From Thauera sp. JM12B12 (lineage in GTDB: Bacteria; Pseudomonadota; Gammaproteobacteria; Burkholderiales; Rhodocyclaceae), in NCBI RefSeq assembly GCF_039614725.1, contig NZ_CP154859.1:930001-994000 (forward strand): a DNA stretch of 64,000 bases, in the 5' to 3' direction. The notes under the pieces were generated by a model. It was not told where the DNA came from. It searched no databases and saw only the letters and a list, made by a program, of their open reading frames with translations. The position numbers were made by a program, and so were the translations under genes. Position 1 is the first letter of the stretch. Each line of letters begins with the position of its first letter. Below, piece by piece: positions 16,874 to 25,470 of this stretch.

Positions 16874-16935
16874 GTTCCGTTTCCCTGCGCCCGCAGCGGG
16901 CGGGGGATTTTCGCAGTGGAGGCCGGCGCAGGGAA

Positions 16936-18507
16936 ATGAGTGAGGATCAGTCATCGTCGGGTCGTGGACCGCTGAGCCACAGCGAACTGCGGCTGCGCCA
17001 GATCACCGACACCATTCCCGCGCACATCGGGTATTTCGACTGCGATTGGGTGTTCCGCTACGGCAACCGGCGCTACGCGCAATGGTTCGGCACCACCAGC
17101 GAGGGCATGAAGGACCAGCCGATCCTCGCGGTGATCGGGCCGCATGTCTTCGCCCAGGTCGAGGACAAGGTGCGCCGCGCGCTCGCCGGCGAGGAGGTCA
17201 GCTACGAGTACAGCATGCCCGGGCCCGGCGGCGAGACGCTGTACACCCGGAGCACCCTGGTGCCCGACTTCGGGCCCGATGGCGAGGTCATCGGTTGCTA
17301 CGTCCATGCGGTGGATGTGACCGAGCAGCGCCGCACCCAGGGGGCGCTCGCCCAGGCGCAGAAGATGGAGGCCATCGGCCAGCTCACCGGCGGGCTGGCG
17401 CACGACTTCAACAACATGCTGACCGTGGTGATGGGCAACCTGCAGGGGCTGGTGGAGGCGCTCGGCGAGCATCCGGCGGTGGCGGAATACGTCGAGCCCG
17501 CGCTCGCCGCCACCGAGGGCGGCGCCGGCCTGATCCGCCGCCTGCTCGCCTTCTCGCGCCAGCAGCCGATCGTGCCGGTGGTGGTCGAGGTGAACGAGCT
17601 GGTGCTCGACATGGCGCGCATGATCCGGCGCTCGCTGCCGAGCACGATCACGATCTCCACCGCCTCGCGCGACGTGGACCTGCGCGCGCTGGTCGACCCC
17701 AACCAGCTCGAGAGCGCCATCCTCAACCTCGCTCTCAATGCGCGCGATGCGATGCCCAATGGCGGCGAGCTGCGCATCGAGTGCTCGCTCGAATGCATCG
17801 AGGGTGCGGCGGCGGCTGATCTCGAGCTGCCGCCCGGCTGTTACGTGCAGATCGCAGTGGCCGACAACGGCACCGGGATGGACAGCGCGACGCTCACGCG
17901 GGTGTTCGAGCCCTTCTTCACCACCAAGAAGTTCGGCCTCGGCAGCGGGCTCGGCATGGCGATGGTGTACGGCTTCATCAAGCAGTCGGGCGGGGGCGTG
18001 CGCATACGCAGCCGGCAGGCGGTGGGGACGACGGTGTCGCTGCTGCTGCCGCAGGCGCCGCGCGGGCGCGAGCCCGGACCGGAGGCAAGTCCGCCGGCGC
18101 CGGACGCCGCAGTGTCCGGCGCGGCCCTCGTGCCCGAACGTCCGCTCGAAGGCCGCCTCGTGCTGCTGGTGGAGGACGATGACAAGGTTCGCGACGTGGT
18201 GCGCAAGCAGCTGTCCGCGCTCGGCTGTGCGGTGCTCGAGGCGGAAAGTGGCCACGAAGCGGCCGACATGGTCGAAAATATCCCGGCGATCGCGCTCGTG
18301 CTGTCGGATGTCGTGATGCCGGGCGGGATGGACGGCCGGGCGCTGGCGCGCTTCGTCCGCCGGTTCCGGCCCGGACTGCCGGTCGTGCTGATGAGCGGCT
18401 ATGCCGAAAAGGTGCAGGCCGGGCTCGAGGATGCCGCCATTCCGGTGCTCGGCAAGCCCTTCACCCAGGAGTGCCTGCTCGCGGCGCTGCACGCTGCGAT
18501 CGCCTGA
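16936..18507 (+). CDS. PAS-containing hybrid sensor histidine kinase with C-terminal receiver
   Basis: This 523-residue soluble kinase has a PAS domain at residues 20-130 (ITDTIPAHIGYFDCDWVFRYGN). The phosphoacceptor His is about residue 156 in the H-box GGLAHDFNNMLTVVMGNL. The ATP-binding domain has an N-box (LNLALNARDAMPNGG), a G1 box (VADNGTGMDS) and a G2 region (GLGSGLGMAMVYG). A receiver domain covers about 410-523, with the acidic triad VEDDD and phospho-Asp in LSDVVMPGG. No transmembrane helix is present, so the signal is cytoplasmic. The response regulator gene follows after 46 nt. The ATG at 16936 is preceded by AGGGAA. Confidence 0.92.
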   Translation: MSEDQSSSGRGPLSHSELRLRQITDTIPAHIGYFDCDWVFRYGNRRYAQWFGTTSEGMKDQPILAVIGPHVFAQVEDKVRRALAGEEVSYEYSMPGPGGETLYTRSTLVPDFGPDGEVIGCYVHAVDVTEQRRTQGALAQAQKMEAIGQLTGGLAHDFNNMLTVVMGNLQGLVEALGEHPAVAEYVEPALAATEGGAGLIRRLLAFSRQQPIVPVVVEVNELVLDMARMIRRSLPSTITISTASRDVDLRALVDPNQLESAILNLALNARDAMPNGGELRIECSLECIEGAAAADLELPPGCYVQIAVADNGTGMDSATLTRVFEPFFTTKKFGLGSGLGMAMVYGFIKQSGGGVRIRSRQAVGTTVSLLLPQAPRGREPGPEASPPAPDAAVSGAALVPERPLEGRLVLLVEDDDKVRDVVRKQLSALGCAVLEAESGHEAADMVENIPAIALVLSDVVMPGGMDGRALARFVRRFRPGLPVVLMSGYAEKVQAGLEDAAIPVLGKPFTQECLLAALHAAIA

Positions 18508-18553
18508 AGTCCGGCGCGTTGCCGGGCAGGACCCCTTGCGTGGAGAGAGGGTT

Positions 18554-19267
18554 GTGAGCGACAAGCCCCAGGCGCTGATTCACGTCGTCGAAGACGATGC
18601 CGCGGTGTCGCGGCTGATCACCGGCACGCTCGAGCGTTTCGGCTACCGTCATGCCGCGTTCTCGAGCGGCGGCGAGTTCCTGCGCCAGCTGCGCGTGCAG
18701 GTGCCCGACGCGGCCATCCTCGACCTCGGCCTGCCCGACATGGACGGCATGGAGGTGCTGCAGCAGTTGCGCAGCCGCTATCGCTTCGGCCTGCTCATCG
18801 CCACCGGCCGCGACGACACCCACGACCGCGTGATGGGGCTGGAGCTCGGCGCCGACGACTACGTGGTCAAGCCCTTCGAGCCGCGCGAGCTGATCGCCCG
18901 CGTGCGCAGCATCCTGCGCCGCTACCAGCCCGAGCCCGCCGTGGACGCGCAGTCGCCCGCCGTCGCCCACTTCGCGGGCTGGTGCTTCGAGCGCGGCACC
19001 CATCGCCTGGTGTCGCCCGAGGGGGTGGAGGACACGCTCAGCCTGGCGGAGTCGCAGTTGCTGATCGCCTTCCTCGAGCGCCCCAACCAGATCCTGTCGC
19101 GCGAGCAACTGCTCGCCGGGCGCGACGTGTGCGCGCTCGACCGCAGCATCGACCTGCGCGTGTCGCGCCTGCGCAAGCGCTTCGAGCAGGGCGGGCACAG
19201 CGGCAAGTTCATCAAGACGGTGTATGGCGCGGGCTATCTGCTCGCGGCCACCGTCAGCTGGAGCTGA
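18554..19267 (+). CDS. OmpR-family response regulator
   Basis: This 237-residue DNA-binding regulator has a receiver at residues 1-120 with the acidic pair in VVEDDAAVSRL, phospho-Asp57 in AILDLGLPDMDG, and the conserved Lys in DDYVVKPFEPREL. A winged-helix output domain follows (LSLAESQLLIAFLERPNQILSR ahead, RSIDLRVSRLRKRFE and FIKTVYGAGYLL behind). The start is a GTG at 18554 with GAGAGAGG just upstream. It is probably phosphorylated by the hybrid kinase encoded directly before it. Target genes are unknown. Confidence 0.9.
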   Translation: MSDKPQALIHVVEDDAAVSRLITGTLERFGYRHAAFSSGGEFLRQLRVQVPDAAILDLGLPDMDGMEVLQQLRSRYRFGLLIATGRDDTHDRVMGLELGADDYVVKPFEPRELIARVRSILRRYQPEPAVDAQSPAVAHFAGWCFERGTHRLVSPEGVEDTLSLAESQLLIAFLERPNQILSREQLLAGRDVCALDRSIDLRVSRLRKRFEQGGHSGKFIKTVYGAGYLLAATVSWS

Positions 19268-19317
19268 GGCGGAGGTTGCGGACGCAACCGCCGGTAGGAG
19301 CAACCGCCTGTGCGAGC

Positions 19318-19344
19318 AACACCTGTGGGCACAACACCTGTGGG
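19318..19344 (+). repeat. Two direct repeats of AACACCTGTGGG
   Basis: AACACCTGTGGG occurs at 19318-19329 and again at 19333-19344, 15 bp apart, running into the left arm of the inverted repeat that follows. They look like degenerate REP-derived fragments. Confidence 0.5.
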
Positions 19345-19408
19345 AGCGGGCTTGCCCGCGAACGGGGCACCGGACGCCGCGACCTTCGCGGGCAAGCCCG
19401 CTCCCACA
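19339..19408. repeat. REPIN-like inverted pair of 24-bp REP sequences
   Basis: Two perfect 24-bp inverted copies lie at 19339-19362 and 19385-19408, separated by 22 bp. Each begins TGTGGGAGCGGG and continues CTTGCCCGCGAA, the sequence type known as REP elements in Pseudomonas and relatives. Each arm is itself partly palindromic (GCGGGCTTGCCCGC). The pair sits between a + strand regulator and the convergent feoA gene, so it may also end transcription on both sides. Such pairs are normally mobilised by a RAYT transposase, which is not in this window. Confidence 0.85.
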
Positions 19409-19437
19409 CGGCAGCCTGCGCGCGCCGCGTCTCCGAC

Positions 19438-19692
19438 TCAGGCCGGTTCCGCCCAGATGTGGCGGGCCACCGCATGCTCGATGGCGAGCTCGACGTGCTC
19501 GCACAGCAGCACCGTCATCGGGGTCTGCTGCAGCACCTTCACCGCGTGCGCGGCCGACAGGCCATAGGCGTGGAGCTGCTCGCGCTGCAGCGCGTCGATC
19601 GCGTCGCCGAAGTCGGTGATGCGCACCATGCGGCCCACCGGCGTGCCGGTGAGGCGGATGCGTTCGTGCGGCTGGGCGTGGGTCGCGTTCAT
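19438..19692 (-). CDS. feoA: Ferrous iron transport protein A
   Basis: This 84-residue cytoplasmic SH3-like protein assists FeoB. The core VGRMVRITDFGDAIDALQREQLHAYGL and the C-terminal MTVLLCEHVELAIEHAVARHIWAE fit the FeoA fold. GAAGGAG lies 8 nt before the ATG at 19692, which itself is 14 nt after the feoB stop. The order feoB then feoA is the reverse of the usual feoA-feoB arrangement. The gene ends close to the REPIN-like element. Confidence 0.88.
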   Translation of the reverse strand: MNATHAQPHERIRLTGTPVGRMVRITDFGDAIDALQREQLHAYGLSAAHAVKVLQQTPMTVLLCEHVELAIEHAVARHIWAEPA

Positions 19693-19706
19693 GAGTGCGG
19701 GCTCCT

Positions 19707-21665
19707 TCAGAAGAACAGCCGCAGGCCGTGGTTGAGCAGGCCGCCGACGAGGAAGGCGGTGGGGATGATCATCGCCAGCATGAGCGCGGCAACCCGCATG
19801 CCCTGTTCCTTCACGATCATCATCAGGCTGGCGATGCAGGGCACGAAGAGGGTGATGGTAACCATGCCCACCACCGCCTGCACCATCGACAGCTCGCTCT
19901 GTAGCGCGAACAGGCCGCTGGCGCCGAAGTCGCGGCGCAGGAAGCCCATCACGAAGGCGGCGCTCGCCTCCGGCGGCAGGCCGAGCCAGTCCACCACCAG
20001 CGGCTTGCCGGCCTCGATGATCCACGGCAGCGCGCCGCTGCGGTCGAGCACGAACATGATCAGGGTGCCGATCAGGAACAGCGGGATGACCTCGATCAGG
20101 TACCACTTCAGGCGTCCGCCCGTCTTCTTCAGCACGTTGCCGAGCACCGGCATGCGCATCGGCGGCAACTCGGTGACCAGCGGCACACGCTTGCCAGGCA
20201 CCACCTTGCTTGCCAGCCAGCCGGTGAACAGCAGCACGCCGACGATCGCCGCGACCCAGATCAGCGTGGCCGCGAAGGAGATGCCGCCGAGGAGACCGAG
20301 CACCACGCCGAGCTGCGCCGAGCACGGGATCGCCAGCGCCATCAGGTAGATGGTGATCAGGCGCTCGCGCGGCGTGTGCAGGATGCGGGTGGTGAGCGTG
20401 GCCATGGTCACGCAGCCCAGGCCGAGCACCATCGGCAGCACCGCGCGGCCGTTGAGGCCGATGGCGGCGAACAGGCGGTTGGCGATCACCGACAGACGCG
20501 AGAAGTAGCCCGAGTCCTCGAGGATGCCGAAGGCCAGGAAGAAGGTGGTGACGATGGGCAGGATCAGCGCCAGCGCATAGGTCATGCCCATGGTCCACAG
20601 GCCGTACTCGCCGACGATCAGATCGGCCAGCCAGGGGGTGGCGATGTGGGCGCGCACGAACCCGGTGACCGCCGGGTTCAGGACCTCGCCGAAGAAGTCC
20701 TCTTCCAGCAAGCCGACCAGCGTGCTGGCGCCGAAGTCGCCGACGAAGAGATAGACCAGATACAGCACGCCGAGCAGCATCGGCCAGCCCCACATCCGGT
20801 GCACCGCCACCCGGCCGAGCAGCATCGACAGCGTCCTGTCCTTGCCGGCGGCCTGCTCGGTCACCGTGCGCGCGAGCGCCTCGGCGGCGCCGCCGCGTTC
20901 GCGCGCGAGGCGGGCGGGGAGCGAATCGCGTCCGCTGGCGGCGGTGAGTTCGGCGAGCACGGCGCGCACGTGCTGGCTGTTGGCCTGCGCGGCGAGCCAG
21001 GCCTCGATCTCGGGGTCGCGGCCGATGGCCAGGATCGCCAGCCCGCGGGCGGCCAGGCGCGGATGCGGGCAGTCGCTGCGGATGAGCGCTTCCAGGCGGG
21101 CGATGTCGCGCTCGAGTACCGGGTCGTAGCGCAGCAGCGGCGCCGGTACCGCGGCGCGCGCCAGGGCATCGGTGAGCGCGCCGACGCCTTCGCCGCCGGT
21201 CGCCACCGTGGCCACCACCGGCACGCCGAGCGCCTCGGCCAGCGCCGCCGCGTCTATCGTCACCCCGCGCGCCTTGGCCTCGTCGGTCATGTTGAGCGCC
21301 ATCACCACCGGCACCCCGAGCTCGGCGAGCAGCGCGGTGAGGTTGAGCGTGCGGCGCAGGTTCTTGGCATCTCCGACCTGGATCAGCGTACGCATGTCCT
21401 CATTGAGCAGCGCGCGTACGGTGGCGCGCTCGTCGTCGCTGCGTGCGGGCAGGGCGAGCACGCCCGGGGTGTCGAGCAGCGAGGCCTCGCGGTCGAAGCG
21501 CGGCGTGGCGCGCGAGACCTCGACCGTGGTGCCGGGGTAATTCGACACCGTGACGTAGGTGCCTGTGAGGCGGTGGAACAGCACCGACTTGCCGACGTTG
21601 GGGTGGCCGACGAGCGCCAGGGTGCGCAGCGCGGTGGAAGGGGCGAGCGAAGATGCGCAGTCCAT
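19707..21665 (-). CDS. feoB: Ferrous iron transport protein B
   Basis: This 652-residue inner-membrane Fe2+ transporter has an N-terminal G-protein domain. The G1 loop is GHPNVGKS (residues 20-27), followed by NYPGTTVE, DTPG and the specificity motif NMTD. A membrane domain with paired gate regions follows (ILEDSGYFSRL; GLGCVTMATLTTR; GFLRRDFGASGLF) and several helices to the end. It is shorter than the E. coli protein (about 770) and lacks a C-terminal extension. The ATG at 21665 is used; a TTG eight codons upstream is possible and neither has a good Shine-Dalgarno. A Fur-box candidate overlaps the predicted promoter. Confidence 0.92.
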   Translation of the reverse strand: MDCASSLAPSTALRTLALVGHPNVGKSVLFHRLTGTYVTVSNYPGTTVEVSRATPRFDREASLLDTPGVLALPARSDDERATVRALLNEDMRTLIQVGDAKNLRRTLNLTALLAELGVPVVMALNMTDEAKARGVTIDAAALAEALGVPVVATVATGGEGVGALTDALARAAVPAPLLRYDPVLERDIARLEALIRSDCPHPRLAARGLAILAIGRDPEIEAWLAAQANSQHVRAVLAELTAASGRDSLPARLARERGGAAEALARTVTEQAAGKDRTLSMLLGRVAVHRMWGWPMLLGVLYLVYLFVGDFGASTLVGLLEEDFFGEVLNPAVTGFVRAHIATPWLADLIVGEYGLWTMGMTYALALILPIVTTFFLAFGILEDSGYFSRLSVIANRLFAAIGLNGRAVLPMVLGLGCVTMATLTTRILHTPRERLITIYLMALAIPCSAQLGVVLGLLGGISFAATLIWVAAIVGVLLFTGWLASKVVPGKRVPLVTELPPMRMPVLGNVLKKTGGRLKWYLIEVIPLFLIGTLIMFVLDRSGALPWIIEAGKPLVVDWLGLPPEASAAFVMGFLRRDFGASGLFALQSELSMVQAVVGMVTITLFVPCIASLMMIVKEQGMRVAALMLAMIIPTAFLVGGLLNHGLRLFF

Positions 21666-21700
21666 GGGAGGCGGGAGTCCAGGCGTCAAAGTGTTCTGTG

Positions 21701-21743
21701 AATGATAATGGGTCGCATTAGGTGATTCGCTGATCTAGCTCAA
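21701..21743 (-). promoter_or_regulatory. feoB promoter with Fur-box candidate
   Basis: On the minus strand TTGAGC (21738-21743), a 17-nt spacer and TAATGC (21715-21720) form a modest promoter. The AT-rich AATGATAATGGGTCGCATTA (21701-21720) resembles the GATAATGATAAT-type Fur operator and covers the -10 region, so iron-replete repression of feoBA is expected. Confidence 0.6.
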
Positions 21744-21816
21744 GAGCCGTGGAGATTCTGCGAGCACCCGGCGGGGGCTCGACCGGCTGCGCACGGGCGC
21801 TCGCCAGGGCCGGGGG

Positions 21817-22992
21817 TCACGCCTCCTCGATCAGGATCCAGTGATTGTCGAGCGCCATCGGCTCGGGCCAGGCGAGCAGGTTCGGCGGGGCGCTCGGATG
21901 CCAGTGACCGAGGCCATATGCCGTGGCCACCAGGATGCCGCCACCGTCCGCGGGGCCGTGCCAGCCGGTGAGCGCATAGGGCGCCTTCAACTGGATGATC
22001 GGGCGCATCCTGTCCGGCAGGCCCGGATGCCAGAGGTTGGCGACGTCGGCCTGGTGGCTGGACAGTGCAAAGCCGTCGTGGAGCGCGGGCGCGATGTCGC
22101 CGGCGTAGCCGATGCCATCGTTCTCGCGGGTGGGAATGCTCAGGTCCTCGCCGTCGAAAACCGCAAGGATCGGCGCACGCCGGCGGTCGGCCTCGAGGTC
22201 GTGCTCGGCCTGCATGGCGATGCCGAGCAGTGCGCCTTCTTCCTGCGGCGGGCGGCTCCAGGCCATGTGGCGAAGGCTCAGGCGCGGATCGGCCACTTTC
22301 CACTTGCCGAGGAGCTTTCCGTTGGTGGTGTCAATCCGCACCAGAGAGGCATCCATGCGGTGGATGTCGACCTTGCGGTCGGCCAGGGTGCGCGGGATTC
22401 CCCCGTTGGCGACGAAGAGCTGGCCCTGGCCGTCGAGCAGGAGCTGGTGCGGGTCGAGGCCGTGGGTGTCCCACTCGGCGATCTTGCGCAGCGTGCGGCG
22501 GTCGCGGACGCCGATCTTGCCCTTGCCGCTGGCGAAGTCGGTTTCGGTCGTATAGAGCAATTCGCCGTCGGCCGAGGCGATGACGTGGCCGCCGAGGCGG
22601 CAGTCGCCTTCGTCCTGGACGTCGATCTGCTGCGTCAGCCTGCCCTGCCCGTCGCTGCGCAGCAGCCAGGTGCCGGGACGGGCGCTGCACACCAGCAGCC
22701 CGCCGCCCGGCTCTGCCATCAGGCCATGGGGGCGGCTCGGCAGCGGGACCGTGTAGCCGAAGGCGAGCTTGCGCGCCTCCCAGTCGGCGACCAGGGTGCC
22801 GGCGAAATTGGGGTCGCCTGCACGCGGGCCGCGCCAGGCGGCACCGACCACCGCGCGGTTCGCGCCTTGGGTAGCGAGCGCAAGCCGGGGCAAGGCCGCG
22901 CCAGCCATGCCGGCCGCCAGGGCCTGGAGGGCTTGGCGGCGTGAGAGGCGGGAGGACGTGGAGACGAGTCGAGGGTTCGGTCGGGCATTCAT
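21817..22992 (-). CDS. DUF1513 (beta-propeller-like) Tat-exported protein
   Basis: This 391-residue periplasmic protein is of unknown biochemical function. A twin-arginine signal is visible (SRRQALQALAAGMAGAALPRL, about residues 15-36). The mature part has repeated blade-like segments: RPHGLMAEPGGGLLVC, GGHVIASADGELLYTTE, GLDPHQLLLDGQGQLFVANGG and a C-terminal LTGWHGPADGGGILVATAYG. In other proteobacteria DUF1513 genes sit with imelysin-type iron-regulated proteins. Here the neighbours are feoB and a siderophore receptor, supporting an iron-related role. The ATG at 22992 is preferred over an N-terminal extension that would bury the Tat signal. Confidence 0.75.
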   Translation of the reverse strand: MNARPNPRLVSTSSRLSRRQALQALAAGMAGAALPRLALATQGANRAVVGAAWRGPRAGDPNFAGTLVADWEARKLAFGYTVPLPSRPHGLMAEPGGGLLVCSARPGTWLLRSDGQGRLTQQIDVQDEGDCRLGGHVIASADGELLYTTETDFASGKGKIGVRDRRTLRKIAEWDTHGLDPHQLLLDGQGQLFVANGGIPRTLADRKVDIHRMDASLVRIDTTNGKLLGKWKVADPRLSLRHMAWSRPPQEEGALLGIAMQAEHDLEADRRRAPILAVFDGEDLSIPTRENDGIGYAGDIAPALHDGFALSSHQADVANLWHPGLPDRMRPIIQLKAPYALTGWHGPADGGGILVATAYGLGHWHPSAPPNLLAWPEPMALDNHWILIEEA

Positions 22993-23094
22993 GGGCGGAT
23001 CCGTGGCCTGGAGGGTGCGGTCGCCGGACCGTTGGGTGTCCGGGCGTTGTCGATGCGCCGCGAGCACGGCCCGCCAGGAAAGTCTGTTGTGGAT

Positions 23095-23129
23095 GAGAAA
23101 GAGCGGGCCGCGCGTCATGCGCGACCCGC
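23095..23129 (-). terminator. Rho-independent terminator after siderophore receptor
   Basis: On the minus strand a GC-rich stem (GCGGG.CGCGC pairing with GCGCG.CCCGC, 23103-23129) is followed by TCTTTCTC, a U-rich tail. It lies 20 nt beyond the receptor stop and would separate that gene from the downstream DUF1513 gene unless read through. Confidence 0.65.
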
Positions 23130-23148
23130 CGGGGACGGTCGCTAGGAC

Positions 23149-25470
23149 TCAGAAGTCATAGTTGAGGGTCACGCGGGCGTTGCGTGCGTCACCCTTGTAC
23201 AGGAACGAACCCGACTGATACGCGGCCGTGTAGTAGTCCTTGTCGGTCACGTTGCCCACGTTCAGGCGCACGTCCATGTTCTTGTTGATGCGGTAGTTGG
23301 CGAACAGGTCCAGTGCGGTGTAGGCGGGGATCGGGTTGTTGTACTCCCCGGTCGTTGCGTCGAAGCCCGCCGCGGTGTCGGGTTGCCCCGCGTACTTCTC
23401 GCTTTCGTACTTGACTGCGCCGCCGAACGAGAACGCATCCGTCGCCTGATACTTGAGTTGTACGAAGGCGCTCTTGTCAGCGAAGTTGCTGAGCGTCTTG
23501 CCGACCTTTTCCGGGGTGGCCGATTCGAGCACTTCCGCACCCATGATCGCCACGCCAGCCTGTGCGGTCAGCTTCTCGGTGATCAGCCCCGTCAGGCCGA
23601 GCTCGATACCGCGCACGCGGTTCTTGCTCGAGTTGAAGGTACCCGTGGCGTCATAGCCGTTGCCTTCCATCACGTCGGACTTGGTGATCTGGAACACCGC
23701 GGCGGTCGCCAGCAGCTTCTCGCCCATCAGGTTCCACTTCGTGCCAAGTTCGAGCAGCTCGGTCTTTTCCGGCTTCGCAGAACCCGGGATGAAGCCGCCA
23801 TAGCCGGCATTGGTGCCGACGTCCGACTCGCCCCCGTTTACGTCGCTCGCGGTCGAGTAGCTCGCATACACGTTGGCGTCGGGGCGGAACTTGTAGGTCA
23901 GGCCGACGTGGCCGTTCCACAGGCTGTCGGAGGTGCTGTAGTCGGTGCGGGCGAGGGTCGTGGTGTTCTGCGTGCCGAGGTCGTAGTCGAAGCGATCCCA
24001 GCGTACGCCGGCAAAGGCGGTCCATTTGTCGGTCAGGTCGACGGTGTCCATGACTGAGAGCGAGACGGTCTTGACGTTCCAGTCGCTGTCCCACCGGCCC
24101 TTGGCGACATTGCGGTTCATGATCGTGGCGATGCCGTTGAGCAGAGCCCCGCTCCCATCCGTGATGCACCAACTCGACGAGACCCCACCCCGGCCTGGAA
24201 CCAGGCAGTTTGCGCCCGAGTTGGTGACGTCGTAGACACCGTTGAGGACGCTATGGTCGGAGTACTCGAGGCCGAAGATGAGCTCATGCTTGAGCCCGCC
24301 GATTTCACGATCGAGATGCAGGTTCGTCTGGTTGACGAAGTACTCGACCTCCTGCCAGCCCTGATGGGTGCTGAGGCTGATCGTCTGCGCGCCCGCACGC
24401 GGGTCGCTCGCGGCGAACACGTTGGCGCGCGCACCGGTGACGACGTAGCCGTTGTCGGTCTGGCCGAAACGGGTCAGGTTGGTGATGCGCGTGTCCTGGT
24501 CGAACTGATAGCGCAGGCGTGCGGTGAAGGTGTCGACATCGGAACTCAGGAAGTCCTGCGCCTGGGCATAGACCGGCACGTCCTTAGCCGGCTTGCGGTC
24601 GGGGAGGGTGCCGACGAGGAAGCCGCCCATGTCCGGCTTGTCGTCGGCGCGCAGGCCGTAGTAGTCGAGCGTGAGGTCGAGCTTGTCGGTCGGGGTCCAC
24701 AAGGTCGACAGCGCGACACCCTTGCGCTCGCGGTCCGTCGGGCCGCGATCGGGCACTTCCTCGTAGCCGTAGAGCAGGTTGGCGCGCACGGCGAGGTCTG
24801 GATTGACGACCTTGTTGGTGTCGAGCGTCAGGCGGGTGTGGCGGTCGGTGCCGAAGCCGGTGGACAGGCGGGTGTAGTCGTAGGCGGTGGTGGCCTGCTT
24901 GGTCACCGAATTGACCGCGCCGCCCGAGGTGCCGCGGCCGGCGAAGCTGGAGTTCGGGCCCTTGGAGATCTCGACCTGCTCGGTGGCGAAGCTCTCGCGG
25001 ATGGTCATGCCGGGGTCGCGCAAGCCGTCCACGAAGACGTCGCTGCGCGCTTCCTGGCCGCGGATGACGTAGCGGTCGCCGAAGGCGTTGCCGTTCTCGC
25101 CGGTACCCAGCGTGATGCCGGGCTGGGCGTCGAGGATCTCGCGCAGGTCGGTGTAGCCCGAGTCCTCGATCTGCGCCTTGGTCAGCACCTGGATGTTCTG
25201 CGCGGTTTCCGCGAGCGCGCGCTTGTGGCGCTCGTCACCCGAGTACTTCGCCTTGTAGGGCACGCCGGGTTCGGCGTTCGGGTTGGCTTCCAGCGCGGTG
25301 TCGATCACGTTGACCGTCTGCAGGGTGGATTCGGCGGCCGGCTTCTGCTCCTGGGCGACGGCGGCCATCGGCACCAGGATTGCGGCGGACAGTCCGAGCG
25401 CTGCGGCTGCGGTGGCGGGGCGCCGGCGCAGCGAGGCAGGCTGCGTGTCATGCGGGTTCTTCGAGGGCAT
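23149..25470 (-). CDS. TonB-dependent catecholate-type siderophore receptor
   Basis: This 773-residue outer-membrane receptor imports ferric siderophore using TonB energy. A signal peptide covers residues 1-39 (AAILVPMAAVA then QEQ). The plug domain is about residues 70-200, including RYVIRGQEARSDVFVDGLRD and SKGPNSSFAGRGTSGGAVN. A 22-strand barrel is expected to the terminal aromatic NYDF, an intact Omp85 recognition end. The sequence type is close to Fiu/FhuE-like siderophore receptors; the ligand is not known. The ATG at 25470 has CAGGAAA 5 nt upstream. It is preceded by a 295-nt leader and a Fur-regulated promoter candidate. Confidence 0.92.
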   Translation of the reverse strand: MPSKNPHDTQPASLRRRPATAAAALGLSAAILVPMAAVAQEQKPAAESTLQTVNVIDTALEANPNAEPGVPYKAKYSGDERHKRALAETAQNIQVLTKAQIEDSGYTDLREILDAQPGITLGTGENGNAFGDRYVIRGQEARSDVFVDGLRDPGMTIRESFATEQVEISKGPNSSFAGRGTSGGAVNSVTKQATTAYDYTRLSTGFGTDRHTRLTLDTNKVVNPDLAVRANLLYGYEEVPDRGPTDRERKGVALSTLWTPTDKLDLTLDYYGLRADDKPDMGGFLVGTLPDRKPAKDVPVYAQAQDFLSSDVDTFTARLRYQFDQDTRITNLTRFGQTDNGYVVTGARANVFAASDPRAGAQTISLSTHQGWQEVEYFVNQTNLHLDREIGGLKHELIFGLEYSDHSVLNGVYDVTNSGANCLVPGRGGVSSSWCITDGSGALLNGIATIMNRNVAKGRWDSDWNVKTVSLSVMDTVDLTDKWTAFAGVRWDRFDYDLGTQNTTTLARTDYSTSDSLWNGHVGLTYKFRPDANVYASYSTASDVNGGESDVGTNAGYGGFIPGSAKPEKTELLELGTKWNLMGEKLLATAAVFQITKSDVMEGNGYDATGTFNSSKNRVRGIELGLTGLITEKLTAQAGVAIMGAEVLESATPEKVGKTLSNFADKSAFVQLKYQATDAFSFGGAVKYESEKYAGQPDTAAGFDATTGEYNNPIPAYTALDLFANYRINKNMDVRLNVGNVTDKDYYTAAYQSGSFLYKGDARNARVTLNYDF

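Noticed and set aside
19268..19437. CRISPR-like short repeats before feoA
   Set aside because: The copies are an inverted REP pair and two degenerate 12-mers, with no regular spacer units or cas genes.
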